Assembly: GCF_019703515.2 (NCBI RefSeq)
Contig: NC_059348.1
Coordinates: 24,724,156-24,788,155, forward strand
Length of the DNA: 64,000 nucleotides
Direction: 5' to 3'
DNA from: Myxocyprinus asiaticus
Lineage: Eukaryota > Chordata > Actinopteri > Cypriniformes > Catostomidae
Made by a program: the position numbers and the translations under genes. How positions within the stretch are numbered: position 1 is the first letter of the stretch; every line of letters begins with the position of its first letter. Of the stretch, positions 10,725 to 20,987 are shown piece by piece. The notes under the pieces are model-generated. The model was not told the origin of the DNA and did no database searches. It worked only from the letters and a program-made list of their open reading frames with translations.

Positions 10725-13239
10725 TAGGGATTGGCTACGATGGTCGGCTAGTTATCCAACAACTAACTAGTCTCTTAGTAAGGTCGAATAGTTTATAATG
10801 TTTTTTCTTAAGGCTTAGTCACATTCACCTTTGCACAGTGAAGGCAAAGAATGTGTTACACAACAGGTTAAGTAGAGCTGAGTGATACATCAAATTCATA
10901 TATATTTTTGCATCCGATATAAAATGAAGCAATATTGTGAATATAACAATGGTAATTAGATTTTTATTTGGCCAATATGTTTCCTTAAAAGCCTATCTTT
11001 AGACTGATTTCACCATCCTTCAGTGCTGCACAATTAATCAAATAATATTTGATCATCTGTGATTATTAAACTACAAAGGCTGAAATTTTATTATACACAT
11101 GGTCTGTGGGTGCTTTAGAGTGAACGGTTGACACGCTGTTCTGTGTGCACTCATGATAAACTGTTTTCAGCGTTCTCAGAACTGTTCACGTGCTGCAGGT
11201 TCACATATTCGCAATTCCAAACACTGGTACCACTAAAAGTTATTACAAATATAAAACCGTGATACAGTGTCAGAGAAAAGGAGGATATGATATTGTTTCA
11301 CCAGATTTGTAATTGTAAACTGTCACATACACACTGCACTTTCAGTTTCTGCCAAAATATAAGCTTCAGGTGAAGGTGAATTAAATATGACAGATATAGT
11401 AATAATAAAAATAATTCAGTATTATATTATATTAATAAACTTGACAGGGTCCCACAATACAATAAAGACTGAAGTTGTTGTTTTTACACACCCTGTTCAT
11501 TCACAAAAATATTTTAGTAAATATATGTAAAGAATAATTGACGATGGACAGTTGAATCAGTGAAAAATAATGCACACCTCGAAGTGTGCAGAGTGGCCGT
11601 TTAACCTCGGGTGTGCATTATTTTTCAATAATTCAATGGGCCAGAGTAAATTATTTCACTCATACAGTACCACGGTTACCACACCTTAAGACATCATTCA
11701 GGGTTTTATTTCAAGACTTTCTGGTTTTCGTCCCTATTTATGTGTTGTATGTATGTACTGTATGTATGTGACAGCGTGTGAGTGTGGGTGAGACAAGAAC
11801 GATAAAGAGAGAGAGGGAGCACAAGGGCGCTTTTTAAAATAAAATTTAAATAAATGTAGGATATTACAGACATTGTTTGTCATTCTTATCTGATGTACTT
11901 AGCCAATGTCTTTGTATTAACTGGTTATTTTGCTGTGGTAGCCTGTACTATGCTTTGAAATAACTGAAATAATTTGGTGAAGTGATATGGAACCGTTAAG
12001 CAGTCAAGACCTGGAACTAATACAAAGCCGTGCGTTTACTGGAAAATAATTGCACATTGTCTGTAAACCAATCAGAATCAAGCATTCAACAGACCTGTGG
12101 TTTAAATATAGGTTGATAATGCTTTTTATACTACGTAATTGTAAATGATTAAATATCATTCTTCATTGTGTTTATGTAGTGAACAATTGTGGAAAACATG
12201 CCTTCATTATATTTAAACTAGGTTTTTATTTTAATGCGTTAAACATTTTGAATCTACTTGGCTATAATGGCTGTTTGGTTGAAATGATGGTTCCTCTGAT
12301 TAAAAAATATTCAGAGAAAATCTTTAATGAGTGAGATATAGTTCAAATATTGTCAATAGGCTAAAAAATATTGAGATGCCATTTTTTTTAGCCACATCGG
12401 CCAGCCCAAATGTTAAGCGAGTGTGAAGCCCACACAAATTTCTTACCAGGCAGCCTTTTTTTATGCTGCACTTTATACTCTGGGAGAGTGAAATTATAAA
12501 GAATCTCACATCTAAAATGATTTCCTCGTCCACTGTGAATATTCAGTGTAGCTATGTACAGAGCACTGCCCACACAGAGGCCACTGCCAAACGAAGCTAC
12601 TTCCTTTTGTTCAACGCTATGATTTTGAGTGTTAAAGTTTATCAAACTTGACACAACAAAGACAATATGTGTAGGGAAATTTCTTCTCTATCAAGCGAAA
12701 TTCCTGATTGCATGGATTCCTACTGAGATGACTGTATTTTGCCCGTGGAATTTCACAGTGCAAAGGTCAATGTGATTGAGCCATAATATTAGTTTATAGT
12801 TTATTTTAAGGGTGGTTGTTTAATTAGCATGCTGACGACATATTACATTTTAGCAGTTAGAAAGTTCATGTTAAAGCCCTCTTAAAACTTAAAAATATAT
12901 CCTCTTTGAAGCTCCACAAGTATATCAATACACATTCAGACACACGTCTTTGGCCACTTCGTTTTGTCTTGTGCTGTTTTTTGCTTCTCACCATGAGATG
13001 ACATGTCAAGTTAACAGTCTAAATTTTAAAGTGTGCCTCTACCCCTACTTACTGATCCATTCCCTTGCACTTTGTTGCTAGCCATTTTTAAATGCAAAAA
13101 CGTGTCTTATGTAAACACCCCCCAGGTGAACCCATAACCAGATTTTTTATACATGGATTTTTCAAGACCAATTAGTCGACTGGTCATTCAGACAACCCAC
13201 CGATTCGATTTTGAAGATATGTTTTTCTGCACATCCCTA
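10725..13239. mobile_element. hAT-type element with decayed interior
   Basis: The termini are TAGGGATTGGC at the left and the inverse of TAGGGATGTGCAG at the right. They are flanked by gtctgaac (10717-10724) and gtttgaac (13240-13247), an 8-bp duplication with one mismatch. AGTCGACT-like and GGTCGA-like motifs recur near both ends. The 2.5-kb interior has no recognisable transposase and contains a strong hairpin at 11550-11640. The hAT assignment rests on the 8-bp duplication and the TAGGGATGTGCA-like end. Confidence 0.65.
11550..11640. repeat. strong hairpin with 30-bp arms
   Basis: The left arm reads TTGAATCAGTGAAAAATAAT then GCACACC, and the right arm GGTGTGCATTATTTTTCA then ATAATTCAA. 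The arms pair over about 30 bp with a few mismatches around a GC-rich 24-base loop. It sits inside the hAT element at 10725-13239 and looks like a separate short palindromic insertion. Confidence 0.65.
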
Positions 13240-13247
13240 GTTTGAAC

Positions 13248-14259
13248 AGAGGAACCGGCGTGCTGATGTTACAGATGTGAATCAGTGGACACTGATCAGT
13301 GCCATGAAGCGGTGTGAGAAATAAACAAGGCTATAAGGTGGAGAACTGTAGTCTGATCAAGCTCGCCAGCCATTTCTTTTTGTTCTGAGGAACATGAGGG
13401 GATGATATGTGGTGCATTGGAGGAAAATAGCCACCAGTATGGGCCGTGGGAGGGATGTGGGCAGCAAGCATTTATAACCAAGCTGGCAAACAAGACACAC
13501 ACATTCACACACACTAAATCTTGTCAGAGAGTAGCAACCAGAATGTTCATCTATAGAGAGGATAGAACCCCCCACCCCCAAAAAAAAAAAACCAAAACAA
13601 AGAAAAACAGATAAAAAATATAGAGAAAACAAGAAAACAGAGACAAGAATTTGAGAGAAAGTGTGAGGTAGAGGTGGATATGGGGTGATCAGGGATAGCG
13701 GCGCCAGGGACCTGAGCGCTCTGAGGAATGAAATGCTTGAGTGAGGAGAAAAAAACAGCACCTTCAGGCTTGCAGAGGAGATTGAGAGCACATTAAGATT
13801 TCCAGGAGCATAATGGATGCTAGCCAGCAGATGTCTACGAGCAAATAAGTGTGTGTATGTTTGTGTGTGCGGGCCACTGGTAGCAAGGCTAAAACATAGT
13901 GGCTAACAGCGGGGAGCGTGGTCAGGCGAAGGTAAAAAAGCATTAGCAGAGCACCAGGGCCAGAGGCAGGGGCTGTAGCCACAGAGCAGGTGCCTGGCCC
14001 TGAAACAGATGCTGCTTGTAAGAACTTAATGTCCTCACAGAGGGGAGCTCAGCGGCACTGGGAAGGCCTATGACAGCTTATTAAAGGCCTCCGGCTGACA
14101 AGTGTTTATAAGCTTGAATTTCAAGGCTCCGAGCTCAGGGCTTGTGCTTTGGATGGAGGAGGAGAGACTCCTCTGGATAGATGTATCTAAAAGCTTTTCC
14201 TTTTATATCCAGGAAGACCAGGTCCCGGTGAGGCTTGCAACACTTATGAGACACATCAA
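13248..14259. other. dpyd intron 16, unique-looking sequence
   Basis: No exon or element recognised. The part from about 13980 to 14200 is GC-richer than its surroundings and free of obvious repeats, so it is one of the few intervals here that could hold conserved regulatory sequence. That is inference only; a fish genome alignment would settle it. Confidence 0.3.
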
Positions 14260-15479
14260 TATGGAGCCAGAATGATCTCAAAAATAATATATATACAAAA
14301 TACAATTAATAAATGCACAACACAATTCACATTCTCAAAATCCAATTCATAAATTCTAAATAGAATTCATAAATACACAATTGAGAACACAGATATTTCC
14401 TCAATTGCCCACACAAATACATCTCACTTTAATAAATTCAAAATGTTTTCACAAATATGTATCTATCTAGTTATTGATTTAATTTTCATCAGAAAATTGT
14501 GAATGTTGTTACATTTTTTTTCATGGATTGTTGAATCTGCATTTGCAAAATCGTCACGTGTGTGGATTGCTTTGGATTTGTGTGTGGCTATATATATATT
14601 TTTTGGAGAAGTCCTCTTTAGCCAATCACATTGAGCTTTTAATCCACCAATCATAACATGCCATGCTGATCTGACTCGAGAAGCATAACATTGCATTGTT
14701 TTATGCAATGTGCCTGCATTAGTGCACAGAGAGGGACTTTTTCAGCATTTCAGCATAGCAACAGACCATGTGGCCGGTAGCCACACTTTCTGAAGAGAAG
14801 CCAGCTATCTTTAAAATTAAGAGAAACATATTTTAACTCTAGTGATTGTAGGAAGGTCGTAGTAATGACAGGTACCACAAGATTGGGGAAAACTGTGAAT
14901 AATTCCTCTTTGCCATGGTTTGATAAATGTAACAATTTCATTGGTTTCATTAAAACAATCTATGTTTTAATTATGAAAAAATAGTTTTGCAATCATATTA
15001 TATGGACTGAATTTACATTATTTTAGCCAGAAAACCATAGGTACCACATTTAAAATTGCTAGTGATTGAAAGGAAAATGGTACAATTGTAGCTTTACACC
15101 ATTATTTCATGATTATTCAGTGATCCGAGTGTATTTTAAGTCAACAACTACTTGATTTCTATATTTTCTTTATTCAGTAACAAAAATGGAACATATTTAT
15201 GCATGTAGAAGTATTGATTTATTGACAACGCCTAGAGCTTGTCATCCTGCGACAACATCAGCACAGTTATTTGTTTAAAGCTCTGATATGTTCAGTAAGG
15301 TCTGAATGTCTTTTTTTTTCTTTTCTTAATTCCTTAGGAATCACTAAAGTGTTGCATTCTCCAGCGACTCCAGTTACATTCTCCACCACAGTATGGTGCA
15401 TGTCTTAGAGAGACAGGCTGTGGACACTGGACTACCTGCAATTAGGTGTGTGTGACATATGATGTGGCGATGTGGCACC

Positions 15480-15735
15480 TTACTGAACTTGGGCTGCCAC
15501 TGAAATGTGTTGCCAAACTACTGGGAGTCTCTTGAGCAACATTGTTTAGGAGGGTTGGCTGACAACAATATGTCAGTAAGAGCACCTGTACTGATGATGA
15601 GCTGAGAAGCTAGATAACGGATGGTCCGAGGGGCTCTTCTGGCACAAGGACACCGTGTGCAGTGGGACAGAATGTGTGCATCCAAGAAAATGGTGCGTAC
15701 AGACACTGGCCACAAACTAATCAGGTACGTCTGCA
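15480..15735 (+). pseudogene. transposase/integrase-like fragment, left arm of copy A
   Basis: In one frame this reads LGLPLKCVAKLLGVS (a helix-turn-helix-like start), then, after in-frame stops, TCTDDELRS. In a shifted frame it ends DTGHKLIRY. This resembles an uncharacterised fish transposon protein family with an integrase-core domain, in which a helix-turn-helix is followed by a D-T-N-H-K-L-I-R segment. The match is from memory of the family, and stops and frameshifts show it is dead. The inverted copy is at 18486-18755. Confidence 0.5.
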
Positions 15736-16629
15736 TGCCATTCTTTATATCACAATTGTAATCTTTATTCACATTGCGGGAATGATTGCAAAGTACTTTC
15801 AGAATGTAGTTGGTAAAAATAAAAATCTCTCATTTTCAGGTACAACAAATACACACTACTGCTATTTACACTGGCTTTCTGACTCACCCTGAGATGCTAT
15901 GAACTCAACAGTGTGTTCTCAGAGAAAATATATGTCATGTTTGTGAACAAGATTGTCTGGATGTGTGTCAGGAAGACAAAATGGCAGCAGAGTAAATGGA
16001 TGCTGTTGCTGATAACTAACAGGTGATTGTCCTCCAAGGTCTGCAGGATGTTGTGATAGACACTTGTAACTCCCATGTAGACATCACGCCAGAGACACTT
16101 TATTCTGTATTTTCAAAAATAGCGTACAGACATGTTGTTTTATATATTTTTCCAAATGCTGATCAAAACATTGTGAAAAGCCACTTTTTGGCAAAATGCA
16201 CAGCATAGTTAAAGGAAACAAACTTAATGTGTCTATCCACTTTTGTATGTGAATTAGTCTATATTAGGGTCTATATCTCCTTATCCATATCCTTATTTCC
16301 ATAGTAAAGCTCTGACATTCTACACACGTACTAGATTGCCCTTATGACAATGAAAGGACAAACAAAAACACAAACTTAAGTTGTCAGCACACCAACATAT
16401 AAGTCAAATCAGTTCTGATTATGAACAGTTTTACCAGCAATGAACATCAAACATTACGATGCATTACAGTTACACACAATCGATTATGGACTAGCAGGCC
16501 ATGCAGAGATAACAGTAGTATTGTGTGACAACAGTAAAGGTTGGAAAATATATAAGTTTCTATTTTAATACATACTGTTACCTCAGTGGAAACCCATGTT
16601 CACTCACAGAGTGTCAGGGCAATTGTTGT

Positions 16630-16692
16630 TTGCTATAGGTTAATAATGCTTTTTATACTATGTAATTGCAAATGATTAAATATCATTCTTTA
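16630..16692. repeat. 55-bp sequence shared with 12112-12160
   Basis: TAATGCTTTTTATACTA and AAATGATTAAATATCATTCT occur at both places in the same order and orientation with few changes. The first site is inside the hAT element at 10725-13239, the second in the spacer between the arms of copy A. They are probably pieces of the same dispersed repeat. Confidence 0.5.
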
Positions 16693-17246
16693 GGTACATT
16701 ATCTGTAGAATAAATATTAACAGGTGTGGATGTAAATTCATGAAAGAGAATACTTCTTTAAAGACAGATAGTGCAAATAGAACAAACAAGAAAAAATCAT
16801 ACCTTTCACAAATAACTATCTATTCCCCCAAAGATTATAATGTTGTACCTAATAAAACATGACATCCCTTGAAACATTCAAAGTGCCAAGAAATAAATTA
16901 CTCACAAACATGACACACATTTTCCCTGAGAACACACTGTTGAGTCAGAAAGCCAGTGTAAATAGCAGTAGTGTGTATTTGTTGTACCTGAAAATGAGAG
17001 ATTTTTATTTTTACCAACTACACTCTGAAAGTACTTTGCAATCATTCCCCCAATGTGAATACACATTACATAAAGAATGGCATGCAGACTAATGATCAAA
17101 TGGTGTTTAATCAAATTAATACATACACCTTTAATCAAATGAAAATATAAAACAAAAATTTGCAATTTTATTTTGGTAAAATAAAATGCTGCACAACAGA
17201 GCTTGACAGTATTAATGAAAACATTAATGAAAAAAAAACCTGATTA

Positions 17247-17881
17247 CACTTCACAAAATAGATGGCATCATGAGGAAGGAAAATTATGTGGATAAATTGA
17301 AGCAACATCTCAAGACATCATCCAAGAAATAAAGCTCAGTCGCAATTGGGTCTTCCAAATGGACAGTGACCCCAAGCATACCTCCAATGTTGTGGCAAAA
17401 TGGCTTAAGGACAACAAAGTCAAGGTATTGGAGTGGCCATCACAAAGCCCTGACCTCAATCCGATAGAAAATTTGTGGGCAGAACTGAAAAAGCTTGTGC
17501 AAGCAAGGATGCCTACAAACCTGACTGTTATACCAGTTCTGTCTGGAGGAATGGGCCAAAATTCCAGCAACTTATTGTGAGAAGCTTGTGGAAGGATACC
17601 CAAAATGTCTGACCCAAGTTAAACAATTTAAAGGCAATGATACCAAATACTAACAAAGTGTATGTAAACTTCTGACCCACTGGGAATGTGATGAAAGAAA
17701 TAAAAGCTGAAATAAACAATTCTCTCTACTATTATTCTGATATTTCACATTCTTAAAATAAAGTAGTGATCCTAACTGACCTAAGACAGGGAATGTTTTC
17801 TATGATTAAATGTCAGGAATTGTGAAAAACTGAGTTTAAATGTATTTTGCTAAGGTGTATGTAAATGTCTGACTTCAACTG
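17247..17881 (+). mobile_element. 5'-truncated Sleeping Beauty/Tc1-type fragment
   Basis: The segment begins abruptly in the transposase (CTTCACAAAATAGATGGC) and runs to an intact right end, GTATGTAAATGTCTGACTTC then AACTG, with TA at 17882-17883. The inner direct repeat GTGTATGTAAACTTCTGACC is at about 17658. This is the salmonid-type Tc1 family from which Sleeping Beauty was derived. The left half is missing. It lies in the right arm of copy A within a 1.4-kb block absent from the left arm. Confidence 0.88.
17359..17580 (+). pseudogene. C-terminal Tc1 transposase remnant
   Basis: The frame contains [16 protein letters not shown], with the second catalytic aspartate of the DDE triad, and [11 protein letters not shown], with the glutamate. 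After PTNLT a small frameshift ruins the rest; the family ending resumes in another frame to about 17650. The N-terminal DNA-binding half and the first aspartate are absent. No activity is expected. Confidence 0.88.
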
Positions 17882-18379
17882 TATATTTTTATGTCTTCAA
17901 TTTCATACATCCAGTTGAATAGAGCTTTCATTTTAATGGGACTTGTATTTTGATAAACCTTTGAGTTCTTCCTTTTTTGATGGGTTAGCTATATCAAGCT
18001 TCTAAATAATGCTGGAATACTCCCGTTGTGACTCGCGAGCTGAAATCTCCGAGCTGCACCAGAGAAGGAGATTTGAGTGTTCACAGCTATTCAAACACTA
18101 AACACACACTGCATGAAAATCAAGCATCACTGTGTGTTACGTTTGTGTATGTGTGTGCGTGCATGTGTGAAGTAGATCATAGAGCAGAGCGGCACCTCTC
18201 ATTCACTCTGTAGTGTGCAGCAAATGTGACTGTATATTTAATTACATCTCTAGCTGTTCAATGATCACACTTGGCCATATCGAGATATTAGAAATTGTAT
18301 TTTCAAATTGTCATTGATTTAATTTCAAAACAGTCACATCTCATAACATTGTGTTGATGGCAACATACTGTATAATATG

Positions 18380-18472
18380 GTACCGAAATTAGGAAAGGGA
18401 AGATATCATACCTTTTAAATTTTTTTGGTATTGCGATATTTCGTTAGTACCGGTATACCGCGCAACCCTAAT
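18380..18472. mobile_element. isolated hAT-like terminus
   Basis: The sequence TAGTACCGGTATACCGCGCA then ACCCTA is the inverse of a TAGGGTTGCGCGGTATACCG terminus common in fish hAT elements. No matching left end or 8-bp duplication was found in 17883-18380, so this is a truncated remnant within the insertion block of copy A. Confidence 0.5.
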
Positions 18473-18485
18473 GCACACATACCTG

Positions 18486-18755
18486 ATTAGTTTGTGGTTA
18501 GTGTCTATATGCACATGTACTTGGATGGACACATTCTGTCCCACTGCACACAGTGTCCTTGTGCCAGGAGAGCCCCTAGGACCATCCGTTATCCAGCATC
18601 TGGTATAGAGTTCTTCACCTCTGTCGCAAGCTCATCATCAGTGCAGGTGCTAAACAATGCTCTTACTGACATATTGTTGTCAGCCAACCCTCCTAAACAA
18701 TGTTGCTCCCAGTAGTTTGGCAACACATTTCAGAGGCTGCCAAAGTTCAATAAGG
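18486..18755 (-). pseudogene. transposase/integrase-like fragment, right arm of copy A
   Basis: On the minus strand this parallels 15480-15735 and preserves the protein better in places. It shows CVAKLLG, then TCTDDELATEVKNSIPDAG, then in another frame GHCVQWDRMCPSK and IDTNHKLIR. The helix-turn-helix is shortened by a small deletion and the frame is broken. Presence of the same exon in both arms means the palindrome arose from two copies in opposite orientation, not just from long terminal repeats. Confidence 0.55.
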
Positions 18756-19012
18756 TGGGTAAGAGTGTTTTTTTGTTGTTGTTGTTTTTAAAAATATTGG
18801 ATACCATTTACCTTTCAATTACTAGCAATTTTAAATGTAGTACCTATGGTTTTCTGGCTAAAATGATGTAAATTCAATCCATATAATGTGACTGCAAAAC
18901 AATTTTTTCATAATTAAAACATAGGTTGTTTTAATGAAACCAATGAAATTGTTACATTTATCAAACCATGGCAAAGAGGAATTATTCACAGTTCCCTATC
19001 TTTCACTCATTC

Positions 19013-19188
19013 GACATTGTGTCGATGTAGTGACACTAGGGGTCACACTTGGGAGTCCAAAACACTTCTGGTCTTTGATAAAAGGCCAATGAAAATTGCC
19101 GAGTGGTATTTGCATACCACTCCCCTGAACATACGGGTATAAAAGGAGCTGGTATGCAACCACTCATTCAGATTTTCTCTTCGGAGCT
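19013..19188 (+). repeat. left inverted terminal repeat of DIRS copy 1
   Basis: It pairs with 24863-25040 in inverted orientation over about 175 bp, from GTGTCGATGTAGTGACACTA through ACTCATTCAG to the CGGAGC motif. The outermost 19 bases at the left (18994-19012) and about 48 at the right (25041-25088) are not shared between the ends. Both are instead represented in the internal complementary region. Confidence 0.9.
19086..19146 (+). promoter_or_regulatory. CCAAT-octamer-TATA promoter module, DIRS copy 1
   Basis: Within 61 bp lie CCAAT (19086-19090), the octamer ATTTGCAT (19108-19115, inverse of the POU-protein site ATGCAAAT) and TATAAAAGG (19138-19146). Spacing resembles octamer-dependent RNA polymerase II promoters such as histone H2B. 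Transcription would start near 19170, upstream of the gag-like ATG at 19412. The same set occurs in copies 2 and 3. Function is inferred from motifs only. Confidence 0.65.
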
Positions 19189-19411
19189 GAACGTTCGATG
19201 CTCACTGAGCTGAATTCCCACGGCTGTTCATTCACCTCTGCTGGATCTGACGGCGCATTTCAGCGGCTTCTCCCCCCTCTGCACTGGTGCACTGCAGAGA
19301 ACGCCCCTGGGCACTTCGACAGAAATAAAAGAGTATATTCTAAAAAAGAGTATAATTCTCTAAAAGAGTGGCACACACGGAACGTCTTTTTAAAGACGTG
19401 TCTTTTTAAAG

Positions 19412-20819
19412 ATGACTTTCCGTTTGTGTGTTATTCCTGGTTGCGGTCGTTATCTCTCGCCTTCTGATGGTCACGATCGCTGTCTTTCGTGTCTGTGCGC
19501 TACCCACGCAGAGACAGCGTTCATGGAAGAATCATGTACTCATTACGAGAACATGACCATGGCAACGTTGCAGTCGCGGCTTGCCTTCGTAAGAAAGCAA
19601 GCCACCCCAGCGGCTCCCCGTCTCAGTCCTTCTACCTACGGGTATGAGGCCAGTGGGGCTAGCACTGGGGGCGATTTGGGGACCCCAATGGGACCACCTC
19701 CGTCAGGTATCCCTCCACGGACCTCCCATTCCCCAGCACCCTCGTCTGCCCCAATCGGCCATCCAGATGAGTCCGCCGGCTCGTCTCATGGCGAGTTTGA
19801 CCTCTTGTTCGGAGCCTGCGAAGGTGATGAGCTCTCGAGTGCAGCATCGGAGAGCGGGCTCGTCCAGTCGGACGCGAAGCCTCAGCAGTCACAGGCTGAC
19901 GAGGAGATAATGGACATGCTTTCCCGGGCAGCCACGAGCGTCGGGCTAGAATGGAACCCTCTGCTCTCCCCTGAACCCTCGCGGCTCGATGATTGGTTCC
20001 TGGGCTCGCTCACAGCCATGCCCCGCCCCAGTTCCTTTCTTCCCAGAAGTGTACGAGGAACTAACAAGGTCATGGGAGGCACCTTTTACTGCCCGGTCCC
20101 AATCTTTCAGCTCCCCCGCCCTCACTACCCTCGATGGTGGGGCAGCCAAGGGCTATTCGGCGATCCCCCTGGTGGATAAGGAGCTCTGCGGGCATAGGTT
20201 CCCAAAGCTCCCATCCAAAGCCTGTAGGTTTACGTCGTCCCTGACGGCCAAAGCCTACGGTGCCTCTGGACAAGCCGCCTCCGCCCAGCATATCATGACT
20301 CTCCTGCAAGTCCACCAAGCGAAGGCGCTAAAGGAACTGCAAAAGGGTAGTTCCGCCCCAGGACTGATGCAGGAGCTGCGCTCGGAGACCAACCTCGCTC
20401 TCCGGGCGACGAAGGTCACGGCGCGGTCTCTCGGGCGGGTGATGTCCACCTTGGTGGTCCAGGAGCGCCACCGTTGGCTCAACCTGGTTGAGATGGGAGA
20501 GGCCGACAAGGCACGTTTCCTTGGCACCCCCATTTACCAGGTTGGCCTGTTTGACGACACCGTCGAAGACTTTGCCCAGCAGTTCTCGGCGGTGAAGCAG
20601 CAGACGGAGGCTATCCGGCACATCCTGCCCCGGCGCAGCTCAAGATCCCACACCCCATCTGCTCGTCGCCAAGGGCGTCCCACTGCGGTGACTGCACCAG
20701 CTTTGCCGCAGCCCGCCCCTGCGGCCCAGCCCTGGCGTGGAGCTCACCGCAGGAAGCAGACGCCACCCGTCTCATGGCCGGCCGCCAAGAAGCCGCGAAA
20801 AGCTTCGAAGCGCCCCTGA
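19412..20819 (+). pseudogene. DIRS gag-like protein, copy 1 (frameshifted)
   Basis: The first frame starts MTFRLCVIPGCGRYLS and shows a Cys-rich motif, CVIPGC followed by HDRCLSCL, like the N-terminal metal-binding region of fish DIRS gag proteins. Near residue 195 (about nucleotide 20000) a small deletion shifts the frame; the same protein continues in another frame (FFPEVYEELTRSWEAPF to the stop at 20817). Comparison with copy 2, which is open through this point, shows the shift and a further small deletion near 20195. The middle is rich in Ser, Pro and Gly. It probably packages the element RNA in the cytoplasm (inference from position). Confidence 0.82.
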
Positions 20820-20987
20820 GACGGGCGGCCCAGGGACGATGAAACCCACTGCTCTGAAGCTGGTAAGCAGACCACTCCACCCCCCGGTGGAGGGCTGGGA
20901 GGAGAATCTTTTGTTACCTTTTCATTTAATTTCGCCACATGCCCAAGTGGCTGTGGTACCCAAGAGTTCAGCAAAAGAGCGGTTTCC

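Noticed and set aside
13568..13620. Poly(A) tail of a processed pseudogene
   Set aside because: The A-rich run is interrupted, and upstream sequence shows no spliced gene structure or target duplications.
13357..13791. A 144-codon minus-strand open frame
   Set aside because: It is low-complexity (Phe, Leu, Ser-rich) sequence from a purine-rich tract in intron 16, with no recognisable domain.
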